From: an uncultured bacterium
GTDB taxonomy: Bacteria; Bacteroidota; Bacteroidia; Bacteroidales; Rikenellaceae
NCBI GenBank assembly: GCA_905214725.1
Contig: CAJMNH010000009.1
Coordinates: 40,092 to 104,091, forward strand
Direction: 5' to 3'
Length of the DNA: 64,000 nucleotides
A model generated the notes under the pieces. The model was not told the origin of the DNA. It worked only from the letters and a program-made list of their open reading frames with translations, and did not search any database. The position numbers were made by a program, and so were the translations under genes. Numbering within the stretch: position 1 is the first letter of the stretch; the number at the start of each line of letters is the position of its first letter. Shown here piece by piece: positions 41,526 to 52,137 of this stretch.

Positions 41526-43733
41526 CTATGCTTCGTGATCTTCCTGCTCCTTGGCCGCCTCGCGGTCGATCAGTTTCACCTTCTCGATCGTGTCGGCCAT
41601 CTCGCGCTTGGCACGCGCAATTTTCTCCTGCACGTCGGCGATCAACGCTTCGGCGCCCTTCGAATGGGCGAAAAATCCGATGTTGTTCTCCAACAAGGCG
41701 ATGTCGGACTCCAACTGTTTCACCTTATTGTAGAGGCGGTCGCGTTCGGTACGGATCCGACGGTCGCCCGACGCCTTGAAGGCCGAGACTTTCTCGCGGA
41801 ACCGCGACATCGAACGATCGCGTTCCGAACCGCGCAGCACTGTAAAGAGCGCATCGACGCACTCCTTGTAGCGCTTCTGTATTTCGTCCTTACGCTTGAT
41901 GGGCACGAACCCAATCTCGCTCCAACGCCGCTGGAACTCCTTGATCATCTCGAATCCGCCCTCCTTGACGTCCGCAGCGGCCATTTCGTCCAAAAGCGCC
42001 AGTTTCTTCGCGAGGTTTTCCTCGTGCTCGCCGTCGACATCGGAGAAGTGGGCCGCCTTGCGCTCGAAGAACTTGTCGCACGCCGCGCGGAATCGTTTCC
42101 ACACCTGATCGGAATAGCGGCGCGATACGGCGCCGATCTCTTTCCAGCGGGCCTGCAAAGCGATCAGTTCGTCGGTCGTCTTCTTCCACTCCTCGCTGTT
42201 CTGCAACGCTTCGGCCGCCTCGCACAACTCGTTTTTCAACTGGAGATTATGCTCCATTTCGGTCTTCACGTCGGCGTAGAACCGGCGTTTGGCCTCGAAA
42301 AACTTGTCGCATGCCGTACGGAAGCGCTCGTAGATCCGCGTATTATCCTTTTTCGGCGCGAAGCCGATGGTCTTCCATACCTTCTGAATCTCGAGCAGAC
42401 GGTCGCTTGCTTGGTTCCACTCCTTGCGCGTGGTATAAAGTTGCTGCGCCAGCTCCTCGGTCTGTTCGCAAAGCCCCGCCTTCAGTTCGAGGTTCTTCGT
42501 CTGCTCGGCCTTGATATTCTCGAAGAAGGCCTGATGTTGTTTGTTGATACGGCTCGACGCCTCCTTGAAACGTTCCCAAAGCGTCTCCTTGAACTCGTTG
42601 GCCACAGGTCCCGTTTCACGCCACTCGTCGTGGAGCTTCTGCAATTTGTGGAACGCCTCGACGATCGACGGTTCCATCACCAATGCCTCGGCCGCCTCGC
42701 ACAAGGCGATCTTCTGCTCGTAGTTCTTCTTCAGGTCGAGATCGCGCAGCTCCTTGTTGATCTTGATGAAATTATAGAAATTCTCGACATGCAGGTTGTA
42801 GGTCTCCCAGAGGTCTTTGACATGCTGCTGAGGAACGAGTCCCGTCTCCTTCCAGCGCTGCTGCAATTCACGGAATTTGTTGAACGTATGATTGAGCGTT
42901 TCGTCCGAATTGACCAAATCCTTCAACTCCTCGATAATCTGCAACTTGATTTTCAGATTGGCCTCCTTTTCGGCGTCGAGCGTCGAAATAAACTCGTCGC
43001 GCCGACGGCGGTACTCCTTAAACAGATCTTTAAGCCGCAGCTCCTGCGCATCTACCGGCGCAACGAACTCCGTTTCATCGCCCCCAGCCTCGACAAAGGC
43101 CCGACGCTGCGCCTCGACCTCGGCGCGATGTACCTTGTAAAACGCTATTTTAACGGCTTCCACCACGCGGCGCAGCGACTGCACCGGCTCCTCGTCCAGC
43201 ATCTTGGCGAACAACGATACCATCTCCTCCTCGTTCTTACCGGCGAAAAGCGCATCCGACGAATCCGCAGCGTCGTCGTTCTCCTCCTCCGTAGACTCCT
43301 CTACGTCGAGTCCCGCGCTCCGGGCGTCCAGAGCGGCCTCCTCATCGGTAAAATCGACCCCTTCGGCGGCAGGCGCGGCAGCAGTCTTCTCCACGGGCGT
43401 TTCCACCGGAGCGGCAGTAACGACCGGTTCCTCAACGGGAACTTCGACCGGAACGGCCGCAACGGGTTCCTCGACAGCAGCCTCAACCGGAACGGCTGCT
43501 TCGGACTCCGCTTCGGCAGGAGCTTCGGTCGGAACTGCGGCAGCGGCAGGTTCCTCTGCGGGAACTTCGGTCGGAACGGCGGCGGTTACGGGGGCCTCGG
43601 CCGGTTCTTCTGCCGGCACGGCAACGGTTACGGACTCCTCTACGGGAGCTTCGGAAGCGGACGTTTTCTGCACATCTTCAGCACTGCTGACTTGTTCCTC
43701 GGGAACAGACGGGTTGGTGATTTTAGTAGCCAT
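41526..43733 (-). CDS. DUF349-domain protein with repetitive acidic N-terminus
   Basis: A 735-residue cytoplasmic protein. Residues ~20-140 are low-complexity, built from repeats of the type (V/A)PxEEPVxxA(A/V)P. The rest is alpha-helical and contains several DUF349 repeats, each with a Trp-x-x-(I/T)G motif: RWKETGLVPQQ, EWRETGPVANE, VWKTIGFAPKKDN, RWKEIGAVSRRYSD and RWSEIGFVPIKRKD. DUF349 proteins are widespread in Bacteroidetes and are structural or chaperone-like; no enzymatic role is shown. The C-terminal helix (REAAKEQEDHEA) is charged. Monocistronic, with a -7 element at 43786-43793. Confidence 0.9.
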   Translation of the reverse strand: MATKITNPSVPEEQVSSAEDVQKTSASEAPVEESVTVAVPAEEPAEAPVTAAVPTEVPAEEPAAAAVPTEAPAEAESEAAVPVEAAVEEPVAAVPVEVPVEEPVVTAAPVETPVEKTAAAPAAEGVDFTDEEAALDARSAGLDVEESTEEENDDAADSSDALFAGKNEEEMVSLFAKMLDEEPVQSLRRVVEAVKIAFYKVHRAEVEAQRRAFVEAGGDETEFVAPVDAQELRLKDLFKEYRRRRDEFISTLDAEKEANLKIKLQIIEELKDLVNSDETLNHTFNKFRELQQRWKETGLVPQQHVKDLWETYNLHVENFYNFIKINKELRDLDLKKNYEQKIALCEAAEALVMEPSIVEAFHKLQKLHDEWRETGPVANEFKETLWERFKEASSRINKQHQAFFENIKAEQTKNLELKAGLCEQTEELAQQLYTTRKEWNQASDRLLEIQKVWKTIGFAPKKDNTRIYERFRTACDKFFEAKRRFYADVKTEMEHNLQLKNELCEAAEALQNSEEWKKTTDELIALQARWKEIGAVSRRYSDQVWKRFRAACDKFFERKAAHFSDVDGEHEENLAKKLALLDEMAAADVKEGGFEMIKEFQRRWSEIGFVPIKRKDEIQKRYKECVDALFTVLRGSERDRSMSRFREKVSAFKASGDRRIRTERDRLYNKVKQLESDIALLENNIGFFAHSKGAEALIADVQEKIARAKREMADTIEKVKLIDREAAKEQEDHEA

Positions 43734-43785
43734 CTTACGCTAAGTTTTGATTAACCATAATATATACTCGCGCATATACATCTGG

Positions 43786-43793
43786 CAAAGATA
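43786..43793 (-). promoter_or_regulatory. -7 promoter element of the DUF349 gene
   Basis: TATCTTTG on the minus strand, 53 bp upstream of the start. Confidence 0.6.
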
Positions 43794-43938
43794 CCATTTT
43801 CAGTAGATTTTCACAATTTTTTTCGGGATTTTAACTATCTTAGCGGGAAATTAGCGACGTTTTCGACAGGTAAGGTCAGAGACCGCTTACCGGCTATGCC
43901 GGACGCCGAAAATGAAGACGAAAATTCACACATCGATT

Positions 43939-44607
43939 ATGAGCCACCGCATCCTGTTAGTCGACGATGAAGACGACATTCTGGAATTCGTCCGTTACAA
44001 CCTCCAGCGCGAAGGCTACGAGGTCTTTACCGCCCGTGACGGAGCCGAAGGGGTAACCCGCGCGCTCGAAGTGCATCCCCATCTGATTCTGCTCGACCGG
44101 ATGATGCCCCGCATGGACGGACTCGAAACCTGCCGTCGGCTGCGCGAACACGACGAGTTGAAAAATACGATGATCGTCTTTCTCACCGCATTGGGCGAAG
44201 ACGAACACCAACTTACGGGATTCGCCGCCGGGGCCGACGACTACATTGCCAAACCGATCAAGATGCACATTCTGGTCAGCCGTCTGAAGGCGATTCTCAA
44301 ACGCATCGGCACCGCCGAGGCGTCCCCGAAGGGCTCGAACAAAATTATCATCGACCCCGCCCGTTACATCGTTAAACGCGAGGGAAAGGAAATTTCGCTG
44401 CCGCGCAAGGAGTTCGCGCTGCTGGCGTTGTTGATGTCCGAGCCGGGACGGCTTTTCACTCGCGAGGAGATCTACTCCCGCGTATGGGGCACGGACGTGG
44501 TGGTCGGCGACCGTACGATCGACGTCCATATCCGCAAACTGCGGCAGAAAATCGGCGAGGAACACATCATCACCGTCAAAGGCGTTGGATACAAATACGA
44601 AAAGTAA
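43939..44607 (+). CDS. OmpR/PhoB-family response regulator
   Basis: A 222-residue two-component regulator. The receiver domain starts HRILLVDDEDDILEFVRY, with the phospho-acceptor Asp53 in LLDRMMPRMDG, and the Thr and Lys switch residues in FLTALG and IAKPIK. The winged-helix DNA-binding domain follows (LPRKEFALLALLMSEPGRLFTREEIYSRVWG ... RTIDVHIRKLRQKIGE ... VKGVGYKYEK, in pieces). No histidine kinase gene is adjacent, so its partner is elsewhere. An upstream in-frame ATG at 43912 would add nine residues; I prefer 43939 because the fold starts there. Confidence 0.93.
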   Translation: MSHRILLVDDEDDILEFVRYNLQREGYEVFTARDGAEGVTRALEVHPHLILLDRMMPRMDGLETCRRLREHDELKNTMIVFLTALGEDEHQLTGFAAGADDYIAKPIKMHILVSRLKAILKRIGTAEASPKGSNKIIIDPARYIVKREGKEISLPRKEFALLALLMSEPGRLFTREEIYSRVWGTDVVVGDRTIDVHIRKLRQKIGEEHIITVKGVGYKYEK

Positions 44608-44612
44608 CGGAT

Positions 44613-44645
44613 CGGAACGAAAGAATCGTTCCGTCCGATTTTTTT
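44613..44645 (+). terminator. Response regulator terminator
   Basis: CGGAACGA-AAGAA-TCGTTCCG followed by TCCGATTTTTTTG. Confidence 0.85.
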
Positions 44646-44808
44646 GTAAGGGTTCCGTCACTTGACCGGCCCTCCGTTTCCCGCGATTTCAAAGCGGCGG
44701 AATTTCGCCGCTTCGTCCCCCGTTTACCGTAATTTTCCGATTCGGACAATTTATGATCCGAAGCATCGTTTTTTAACAAAAAATCGTTTATATCTCGGAA
44801 ACTTTCAT

Positions 44809-44816
44809 TATTTTTG
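44809..44816 (+). promoter_or_regulatory. -7 promoter element of ackA
   Basis: TATTTTTG, 40 bp before the ackA start, in an A/T-rich leader with a TTTA near the -33 position. Confidence 0.6.
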
Positions 44817-44856
44817 ACAAAAATCTGAAAAACAGTAATTAAACAGAACAATAAAC

Positions 44857-46065
44857 ATGGTTATCTTAGTACTCAACTGCGGCAGTTCCTCTATCAAATA
44901 TCAGGTGATCGACATGGAACAGAGCGGCAGTACCTTACTGGCCAAAGGTTTGGTCGAACGCATCGGGCTCAACGACGGTATTCTCACCCATAAACCCGTC
45001 GGACGGGAGAATTTCGAACTGCACCGCGCCATTCCCGACCATACGACCGGCATCCGGCTCGTACTCGACGCGCTGACCGATCCGGCGCACGGCGTCGTGA
45101 AATCGCTCGACGAGATCAAAGCCGTGGGACACCGCGTGGCGCACGGCGGCGAATTCTTCCCCGAAAGCTGCATCGTGGATGAGGATGTAAAGCAGAAGAT
45201 CCGTTCGTTGTTCGAGATCGCGCCCTTGCATAATCCGGCCAATCTGGAAGGCGTTCTTTCGATTGAAAAAGTTCTGCCCAGCACTCCGCAGGTGACGGTT
45301 TTCGACACCTCGTTCCACCAGACCATTCCCGCGATGAACTATCTCTATGCCCTGCCCCACGCCTACTACGACAAGTATCGGGTACGGAAATACGGCTTCC
45401 ACGGCACGAGCCATCACTATGTGGCGCGAGTGGGCGCACGTCTGGCCGGATTGGATTACGACCGTTCGAAAATCATCACCTGTCACATCGGTAACGGCGC
45501 TTCGGTTACGGCTGTTTTGAACGGCAAGTCCTACGATACGTCGATGGGCTTCTCCCCGCTCGACGGGCTTGTGATGGGCACGCGCTGCGGTCAGGTCGAC
45601 GCTTCGGCCATCACCTTCATCGGCGCAAAAGAGGGCATGAGCTTCTCCGAACTGGACGAGATGATGAACAAACGGTCGGGCGTGTTGGGCCTGACCGACC
45701 TGTCGAGCGACATGCGCGACATCGACAAAGGCTACAACGAAGGGAATCCCCGCGCCATCGTGGCCCGCGATATGTACTACAACCGAGTAAAGAAATTCGT
45801 GGGCGAATATGCCGCCGAAATGGGCGGCGTCGACTTGATCGTCTTCACGGGCGGCGTGGGCGAGAATTCGCGCGAGTTGCGCCGGTCGGTCTGCGCAGGG
45901 CTCGAGTTCATGGGCGTGGAGTTCGATCCGGCGGCCAACGACGTGCACGGCGAGAATAAAATCCTGTCGAAACCGTCGTCGCGGGTCAAGGTCGCCGTGA
46001 TCGCCACCGACGAAGAACAGATGATCGCCACCGACACCTATAATTTGGTCAAACAGCTCAACTGA
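44857..46065 (+). CDS. ackA: Acetate kinase
   Basis: A 402-residue ASKHA kinase converting acetyl phosphate and ADP to acetate and ATP. Motifs: VLNCGSSSIKYQ (phosphate-1), FDTSFHQTIPAMNYLYALP, RKYGFHGTSHHYV, CHIGNGASVTAV (phosphate-2), GFSPLDGLVMGTRCGQVD and IVFTGGVGENSRELRRS (adenosine). Typical length. First gene of a fermentative set with ptb and buk; the usual partner pta is not in this window. The 144-bp gap before ptb shows no strong terminator. Confidence 0.96.
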   Translation: MVILVLNCGSSSIKYQVIDMEQSGSTLLAKGLVERIGLNDGILTHKPVGRENFELHRAIPDHTTGIRLVLDALTDPAHGVVKSLDEIKAVGHRVAHGGEFFPESCIVDEDVKQKIRSLFEIAPLHNPANLEGVLSIEKVLPSTPQVTVFDTSFHQTIPAMNYLYALPHAYYDKYRVRKYGFHGTSHHYVARVGARLAGLDYDRSKIITCHIGNGASVTAVLNGKSYDTSMGFSPLDGLVMGTRCGQVDASAITFIGAKEGMSFSELDEMMNKRSGVLGLTDLSSDMRDIDKGYNEGNPRAIVARDMYYNRVKKFVGEYAAEMGGVDLIVFTGGVGENSRELRRSVCAGLEFMGVEFDPAANDVHGENKILSKPSSRVKVAVIATDEEQMIATDTYNLVKQLN

Positions 46066-46209
46066 TTATCCGAGCCGTTCGGCGCCCGACCCGCTGATGT
46101 CGGGGCAATGAAATCGCACCGACCGGCGCAGCGAAACCCCGAAGGTCTTTCCGCCCGTCGAACGCAACGGATACTATTGAAAACAAACGATTAATACCGA
46201 TATACTGCA

Positions 46210-47115
46210 ATGATTACAAAACTCTCGCAAATCGTCGAGGAGGCTCAGAAAAAGGGCCGCAAACGTCTGGCCGTAGCTTACGGTCAGGATTCTCACACGC
46301 TCAGCGCCGTTTACGACGCATACAAGGAGGGGCTCGTCGAGCCCACCATCTTCGGAGACAAACAGGTCATCGAGGAGGTCTGTCAGGCGGAGGGAATCGA
46401 CAGTTCGATCTTTAAGATCGTCGATGTGACGAACGACGAAAAAAGCGTTCGTCTGGCTGTCGCCACCGTCGTATCGGGCGACGCGGACGTGTTGATGAAA
46501 GGGCTCGTTTCAACCGACAAATACATGCGCGGCATCCTCAACAAGGATGCGGGTCTCGTTCCACCCAAAGGCGTGCTGAGTCACGTGGCCATTCTCGAAA
46601 TGCCGTCGCTTCCCAAACTGCTCTGCATCTCGGACGTGGCGGTGATTCCCGCACCCGACTTCAAGCAGAAAACCGTATTGATCCGCTACCTCATAAAGGC
46701 CGCCAACCTACTGGGAATCAATACGCCGAAGATCGCCTGCATCGCCCCTTCGGAACAAGTGCTGCCGAGCGTGCCTTCGTCGACCGAAGGAGCCATTCTG
46801 GCCAAAATGGGCGACCGAGGACAGCTGGGCGACGCCATCATCGACGGTCCGCTGTCGTTGGACGTCGCGCTCTACAAGGCGGTAGCCGAACACAAGAAGG
46901 TCAAGGGTTCGGCCGTTGCGGGCGACCCCGACTGCCTGCTCTTCCCCAACATCGAATCGGCCAACGTCTTCTTCAAGTCCGCCACGCATTTCGGCGGCGC
47001 CGAATTGGCAGCGATGGTCACGGGAACGAAAGTTCCGTGCGTGCTCACCTCGCGCGGCGATTCGCGTTTGACCAAGATGTACTCCATCGCGCTGGCCTGC
47101 CTCGCCTCCCGTTAA
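46210..47115 (+). CDS. ptb: Phosphate butyryl/acetyltransferase
   Basis: A 301-residue phosphotransacylase of the Ptb/Pta family, exchanging CoA for phosphate on short-chain acyl-CoA. Blocks: KRLAVAYGQDSHTLSAV, GDADVLMKGLVSTDKYMRGILN, GVLSHVAILEMPSLPKLLCISDVAVIPAPDF (in part), QLGDAIIDGPLSLDVALY, AVAGDPDCLLFPNIESANVFFK and CVLTSRGDSRLTKMYSIALA. Short length (about 300) and linkage to butyrate kinase favour butyryl or branched-chain acyl substrates over acetyl. Directly followed (38 bp) by buk. Confidence 0.93.
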   Translation: MITKLSQIVEEAQKKGRKRLAVAYGQDSHTLSAVYDAYKEGLVEPTIFGDKQVIEEVCQAEGIDSSIFKIVDVTNDEKSVRLAVATVVSGDADVLMKGLVSTDKYMRGILNKDAGLVPPKGVLSHVAILEMPSLPKLLCISDVAVIPAPDFKQKTVLIRYLIKAANLLGINTPKIACIAPSEQVLPSVPSSTEGAILAKMGDRGQLGDAIIDGPLSLDVALYKAVAEHKKVKGSAVAGDPDCLLFPNIESANVFFKSATHFGGAELAAMVTGTKVPCVLTSRGDSRLTKMYSIALACLASR

Positions 47116-47153
47116 CCGTATAGCCGAACCTGACGACACACGCAATCCCGACC

Positions 47154-48239
47154 ATGAGCTATATCATTCTGGCGATCAACCCGGGCTCTACCTCCACGAA
47201 GATCGCCGTCTACGAAGATACGCAGCCGATTCTTACGCTCGCAATCAGTCATTCCGCCGAAGAGATCGCCGCCTTTCCGACCATCGGCAATCAGTTCGAG
47301 TGGCGGAAAAACCTCGTTCTCAAATCGCTGCGCGAACACGGATTCGACATCCGCACGCTCTCGGCCGTCATCGGACGGGGCGGACTGATCCACCCTGTCG
47401 AAGGCGGCGTCTACGAAGTGAACGAAGCGCTGCACGACGATCTGATCCACACCCGTCGGCAGCACGCCTCGAATCTGGGCGGCCTGATCGCACAGGAGAT
47501 CGCGGCCGAAGCCGGCGTCAAGGCCTATATCGCCGATCCGGTCGTGGTCGACGAAATGATCCCTTACGCCCGTATCTCGGGACTGCCCCAACTGCCGCGC
47601 GAATCGATCTTCCACGCCCTCAATCAGAAGGCTATCGCACGCCGATATGCCCGTGAAACAGGCCGGAAATACGAGGAGCTGAATCTGATTATTTCACACA
47701 TGGGCGGCGGCATCACCGTAAGCGCGCACCGTCAGGGACGTGTGATCGACACGACCAACGCCCTCAACGGCGCAGGGCCGTTTTCACCCGAACGCGCCGG
47801 CACGCTGCCGCCGGGACCGCTGATCGACCTCTGCTTTTCGGGGAAATACACCCGCGAGGAGTTGCAGAAGCTCATCAACGGACGCGGCGGCCTGATGGCG
47901 CACCTCGGCACGACGTCGGTTCCTGAAATTTTGCAGCGCATCGACGACAACGACTTGCAAGCGATGCTCGTACTGCGCGCCATGTGCTACAGCGTGGCCA
48001 AGGAGATCGGCGGCATGGCCATTGCACTCAAAGGCAAGGTGGACGCGATCCTGCTCACCGGCGGCATCGCTCACAACAAACGGCTCACGGACTTCATCTC
48101 CGCCCACATCGACTTCATCGCGCCGGTCTTCGTCTACCCGGGCGAAAACGAGTTGGAGGCGCTGGCCCGAAACGCGCTGGCTGTCCTGCGCGGCGACTGC
48201 GAGGCGAAAACCTACTACAAAGAGAGCGTCACGGCGTAA
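47154..48239 (+). CDS. buk: Butyrate kinase (branched-chain fatty-acid kinase)
   Basis: A 361-residue ASKHA kinase: ILAINPGSTSTKIAVYED at the start, AVIGRGGLIHPVEGGVYEVN, HASNLGGLIAQEIAAE, LIISHMGGGITVSAHRQGRVID and ILLTGGIAHNKRLTDFI. It forms ATP from butyryl or isobutyryl/isovaleryl phosphate. With ptb it completes a substrate-level phosphorylation route; in Alistipes-like bacteria this may serve branched-chain acids from amino acids. Ends at a bidirectional terminator (48259-48289). Confidence 0.96.
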   Translation: MSYIILAINPGSTSTKIAVYEDTQPILTLAISHSAEEIAAFPTIGNQFEWRKNLVLKSLREHGFDIRTLSAVIGRGGLIHPVEGGVYEVNEALHDDLIHTRRQHASNLGGLIAQEIAAEAGVKAYIADPVVVDEMIPYARISGLPQLPRESIFHALNQKAIARRYARETGRKYEELNLIISHMGGGITVSAHRQGRVIDTTNALNGAGPFSPERAGTLPPGPLIDLCFSGKYTREELQKLINGRGGLMAHLGTTSVPEILQRIDDNDLQAMLVLRAMCYSVAKEIGGMAIALKGKVDAILLTGGIAHNKRLTDFISAHIDFIAPVFVYPGENELEALARNALAVLRGDCEAKTYYKESVTA

Positions 48240-48258
48240 GTCATACCTTTCGAAAAGA

Positions 48259-48289
48259 AGCGGCAGAATCTTTGACTGATTCTGCCGCT
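48259..48289. terminator. Bidirectional terminator after buk
   Basis: AGCGGCAGAATC pairs with GATTCTGCCGCT over a 7-nt loop, between the convergent buk and flippase genes. Confidence 0.85.
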
Positions 48290-48314
48290 ATTCGTTGAAA
48301 TCGGGCCGAGAAAA

Positions 48315-49778
48315 TCAGCGCACTTTATTCCGTAATTTGCGAACGATCGCCAGCGTCTCGCGCAACGCTTCCAGACGGAAGACGGCCGCCGCGCCGACGA
48401 ATACCACGACGCCTGCGATCAACTGCACCATCAGGCGCAGCCCCAGCTGCAATCCCGTGATTCGGGGCTGCACGCCCCACACTACCGCTCCGTACATCAA
48501 CGCCGTAACGGCCGCTATAGGCAGCAGCGTCCGCACGAACCGCCAGACGGAAAGCGTACAGAGACGCGTCGTTGCGACCAGATTGAGCACCAACTCCATC
48601 GCCGCCATGGCCACCATTCCCCAGACGATCGCCATCACGCTGTGCGGGATGGTCACCACGAGCACGCCCGTCATCAGGATACGTTTGACCACCTCCAGCC
48701 GTACTACCACGCGCCCGTCGCTCAGGGTTTTGAGTACGTTGTAGGCGATCATCGCCAGCGGCGTGAACAACCCCACGAGACACATCGCTTCGAAATAGGG
48801 AACCGTCGGCATCCACTTTTCGCCCAACAGCAGAGCGAAGAGGTCGGGCGCAACGGCCGAAAGTCCCGTCATCGCGGGAAACATCAGGAAAGCGACGATC
48901 ATCACCACCTGCCGGTAGCTCTCGGCGAATTTGCGGGGCGTGGCCGCCAGTTTCGAAAAGGCCGGAAAGGTGACGTTCTGCACCGACTGCACGGTCGAGG
49001 TGACGGGCAGTTCTTCGAGTTTCTGCGCCTGATAGAAATAACCGAGCAGGTCGGTCGAATAGATTTTACCGATAAAGAGTTGCGCTACGCGGTTGTAGAT
49101 CGATGCGATCAGATCGGTCGCCATCAGCCGCAGGCTGTAAGGAGCCATTTCCCGCAGCGGACGGGTCGACGCCCGCTCCGCGCGGCGGGGTCGCCAGTCG
49201 CTGAAAAACCACAGCAACGCCGCCCGTACGGCAATCGACGACACGCGCTGCCCGACCAGACTCCACACGCCGCATCCGGCCAGCGCCATCGTCACGGCCA
49301 GCACGCCGCTCACGAGCGATGCGACGAAGGTGATTTTCGACAACAGCGCGAAACGGAACTGCCGCATGAAGAGCGTATTCTGGATCACTCCCAGCGCATT
49401 GACCGGCACCAGCAAGAAGAGCACCGGCGCGATACGCGCCAGAATCGGGCGTTCGTAAAAGGCCGCTATCGCCGGAAAAACCGCAACCAACACCGCATAG
49501 ACCACCCAAGAAATGACGATATTGAAAAGAAAGACCGATTTGTAGTCGCCCTGTTCGGGGTCGCGTTTGCGAATGAGCATCTGCGAAAAGCCGCTGTCCA
49601 CGACCACCAGCGCCAACGACGAAAAAAAGGTCATCAGCGCCATCAGTCCCACGTCGTCGGGCATCAGCAGTCGCGCCACGACGATGCTTACGACCATCTG
49701 CAACAGAATGGTTCCGAGCTTCTCGCCCAGACTCCACGCCACGCCGCTGGCGACCTTATCACGCAACTCCGAACCCAT
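48315..49778 (-). CDS. Wzx-type polysaccharide flippase (MOP superfamily)
   Basis: A 487-residue membrane protein with about 13-14 helices. The N-terminal block GVAWSLGEKLGTILLQMVVSIVVARLLMPDDVGLMALM is the classic Wzx/'polysaccharide biosynthesis protein' start (given in part). LGYFYQAQKLEELPVTSTVQSVQNVTFPAFSKL follows in the middle. It exports undecaprenyl-linked oligosaccharides across the inner membrane. No glycosyltransferase cluster is nearby, so the substrate is unknown. It is 6 bp downstream of pyk on the same strand, a tight but functionally odd pairing. Confidence 0.92.
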   Translation of the reverse strand: MGSELRDKVASGVAWSLGEKLGTILLQMVVSIVVARLLMPDDVGLMALMTFFSSLALVVVDSGFSQMLIRKRDPEQGDYKSVFLFNIVISWVVYAVLVAVFPAIAAFYERPILARIAPVLFLLVPVNALGVIQNTLFMRQFRFALLSKITFVASLVSGVLAVTMALAGCGVWSLVGQRVSSIAVRAALLWFFSDWRPRRAERASTRPLREMAPYSLRLMATDLIASIYNRVAQLFIGKIYSTDLLGYFYQAQKLEELPVTSTVQSVQNVTFPAFSKLAATPRKFAESYRQVVMIVAFLMFPAMTGLSAVAPDLFALLLGEKWMPTVPYFEAMCLVGLFTPLAMIAYNVLKTLSDGRVVVRLEVVKRILMTGVLVVTIPHSVMAIVWGMVAMAAMELVLNLVATTRLCTLSVWRFVRTLLPIAAVTALMYGAVVWGVQPRITGLQLGLRLMVQLIAGVVVFVGAAAVFRLEALRETLAIVRKLRNKVR

Positions 49779-49784
49779 GCCGGT

Positions 49785-51260
<1,476 letters not shown>

Positions 51261-51414
51261 AAACACAACCTAATTTTCAATTTTTACAATGCGCCCCGAC
51301 AACTTTATTTCAAAGGGATATTCGGCAGAATTGCCGATCACGTATTTCGGGAACACGGGCCCCGTCACGTGAGTTCGGTGTAATTCCATGCCGAAAGCCC
51401 CTGCGTCGGACAGT

Positions 51415-51855
51415 CTATTTCTTACGTACGTTACCGTTCCGCAAAAGAAGTGCCTCGACGCCCAACCGGTAGGAATCGAGCCCGAAGCCCATGATCGATC
51501 CCCGCACGACGGGGGCCAACAGCGACACGTGGCGGAACTCCTCGCGGGCGAGAATCGACGAAATATGCACCTCCACCACCGGCGTCGCAATGGCTGCAAC
51601 GGCATCGCGCAACGCCACCGACGTATGGGTATAGCCTCCGGCATTGAGCGCTACGCCATCGTAACGGCCTTCGCTGCGATGCAGGGCGTCGATCAATTCT
51701 CCTTCGACATTCGACTGGAAATAATCCAGCTCGACATCGGGAAACGCCGTCCGCAACTGCGTGAGATACTCCTCGAAAGTAACCGATCCGTAGACCGCCA
51801 CATCGCGCCGCCCCTGCAGATTGAGGTTGGGGCCGTTCAGAATCAAAATCTTCAT
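51415..51855 (-). CDS. aroQ: Type II 3-dehydroquinate dehydratase
   Basis: A 146-residue shikimate-pathway enzyme. Motifs: ILNGPNLNLQGRRDVAVYG (catalytic Arg and Tyr), FQSNVEGELIDALH, ALNAGGYTHTSVALRDAV, EVHISSILAREEFRHVS (His and Arg) and GLDSYRLGVEAL. The start could also be the ATG at 51861 (adding Met-Ala). Two -7 elements lie upstream (51874-51881 and 51958-51965). Typical dodecameric enzyme; no other aro genes are nearby. Confidence 0.95.
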   Translation of the reverse strand: MKILILNGPNLNLQGRRDVAVYGSVTFEEYLTQLRTAFPDVELDYFQSNVEGELIDALHRSEGRYDGVALNAGGYTHTSVALRDAVAAIATPVVEVHISSILAREEFRHVSLLAPVVRGSIMGFGLDSYRLGVEALLLRNGNVRKK

Positions 51856-51873
51856 CGCCATCCTTTTTTGGAA

Positions 51874-51881
51874 CAAAGATA
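51874..51881 (-). promoter_or_regulatory. -7 promoter element of aroQ (proximal)
   Basis: TATCTTTG on the minus strand, 13-19 bp before the start. A second identical element lies at 51958-51965. Confidence 0.6.
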
Positions 51882-52125
51882 ACACAATCCCGAAACAAAA
51901 TCGCATAAATTCGTTTCCGCCGGAGCTCCGGCGAGCCGAGCCGAACGTTATCCTCCGCAAAGATACGGTTTTTCCCGATATTTCCATTTTTTCTCTGACC
52001 CAATCCGACACGGCCGGGCGCCCGGCCGGCCAAACGGATGCTGCGGGTAACAAACCGATCGTAACGATCTATTCCGATCTCCCATTTTTCCACGAAATAG
52101 TTGCCGATCGGAATGCAAAAAGCGC

Positions 52126-52133
52126 TATCTTTG
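52126..52133 (+). promoter_or_regulatory. -7 promoter element of thiL, implying a leaderless mRNA
   Basis: TATCTTTG ends 4 bp before the thiL ATG at 52138. Confidence 0.6.
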
Positions 52134-52137
52134 TTCT

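Noticed and set aside
41280..43754. An 824-codon open frame on the plus strand
   Set aside because: Antisense of the DUF349 gene and the start of pyrG, produced by the same GC effect and by the N-terminal repeats.
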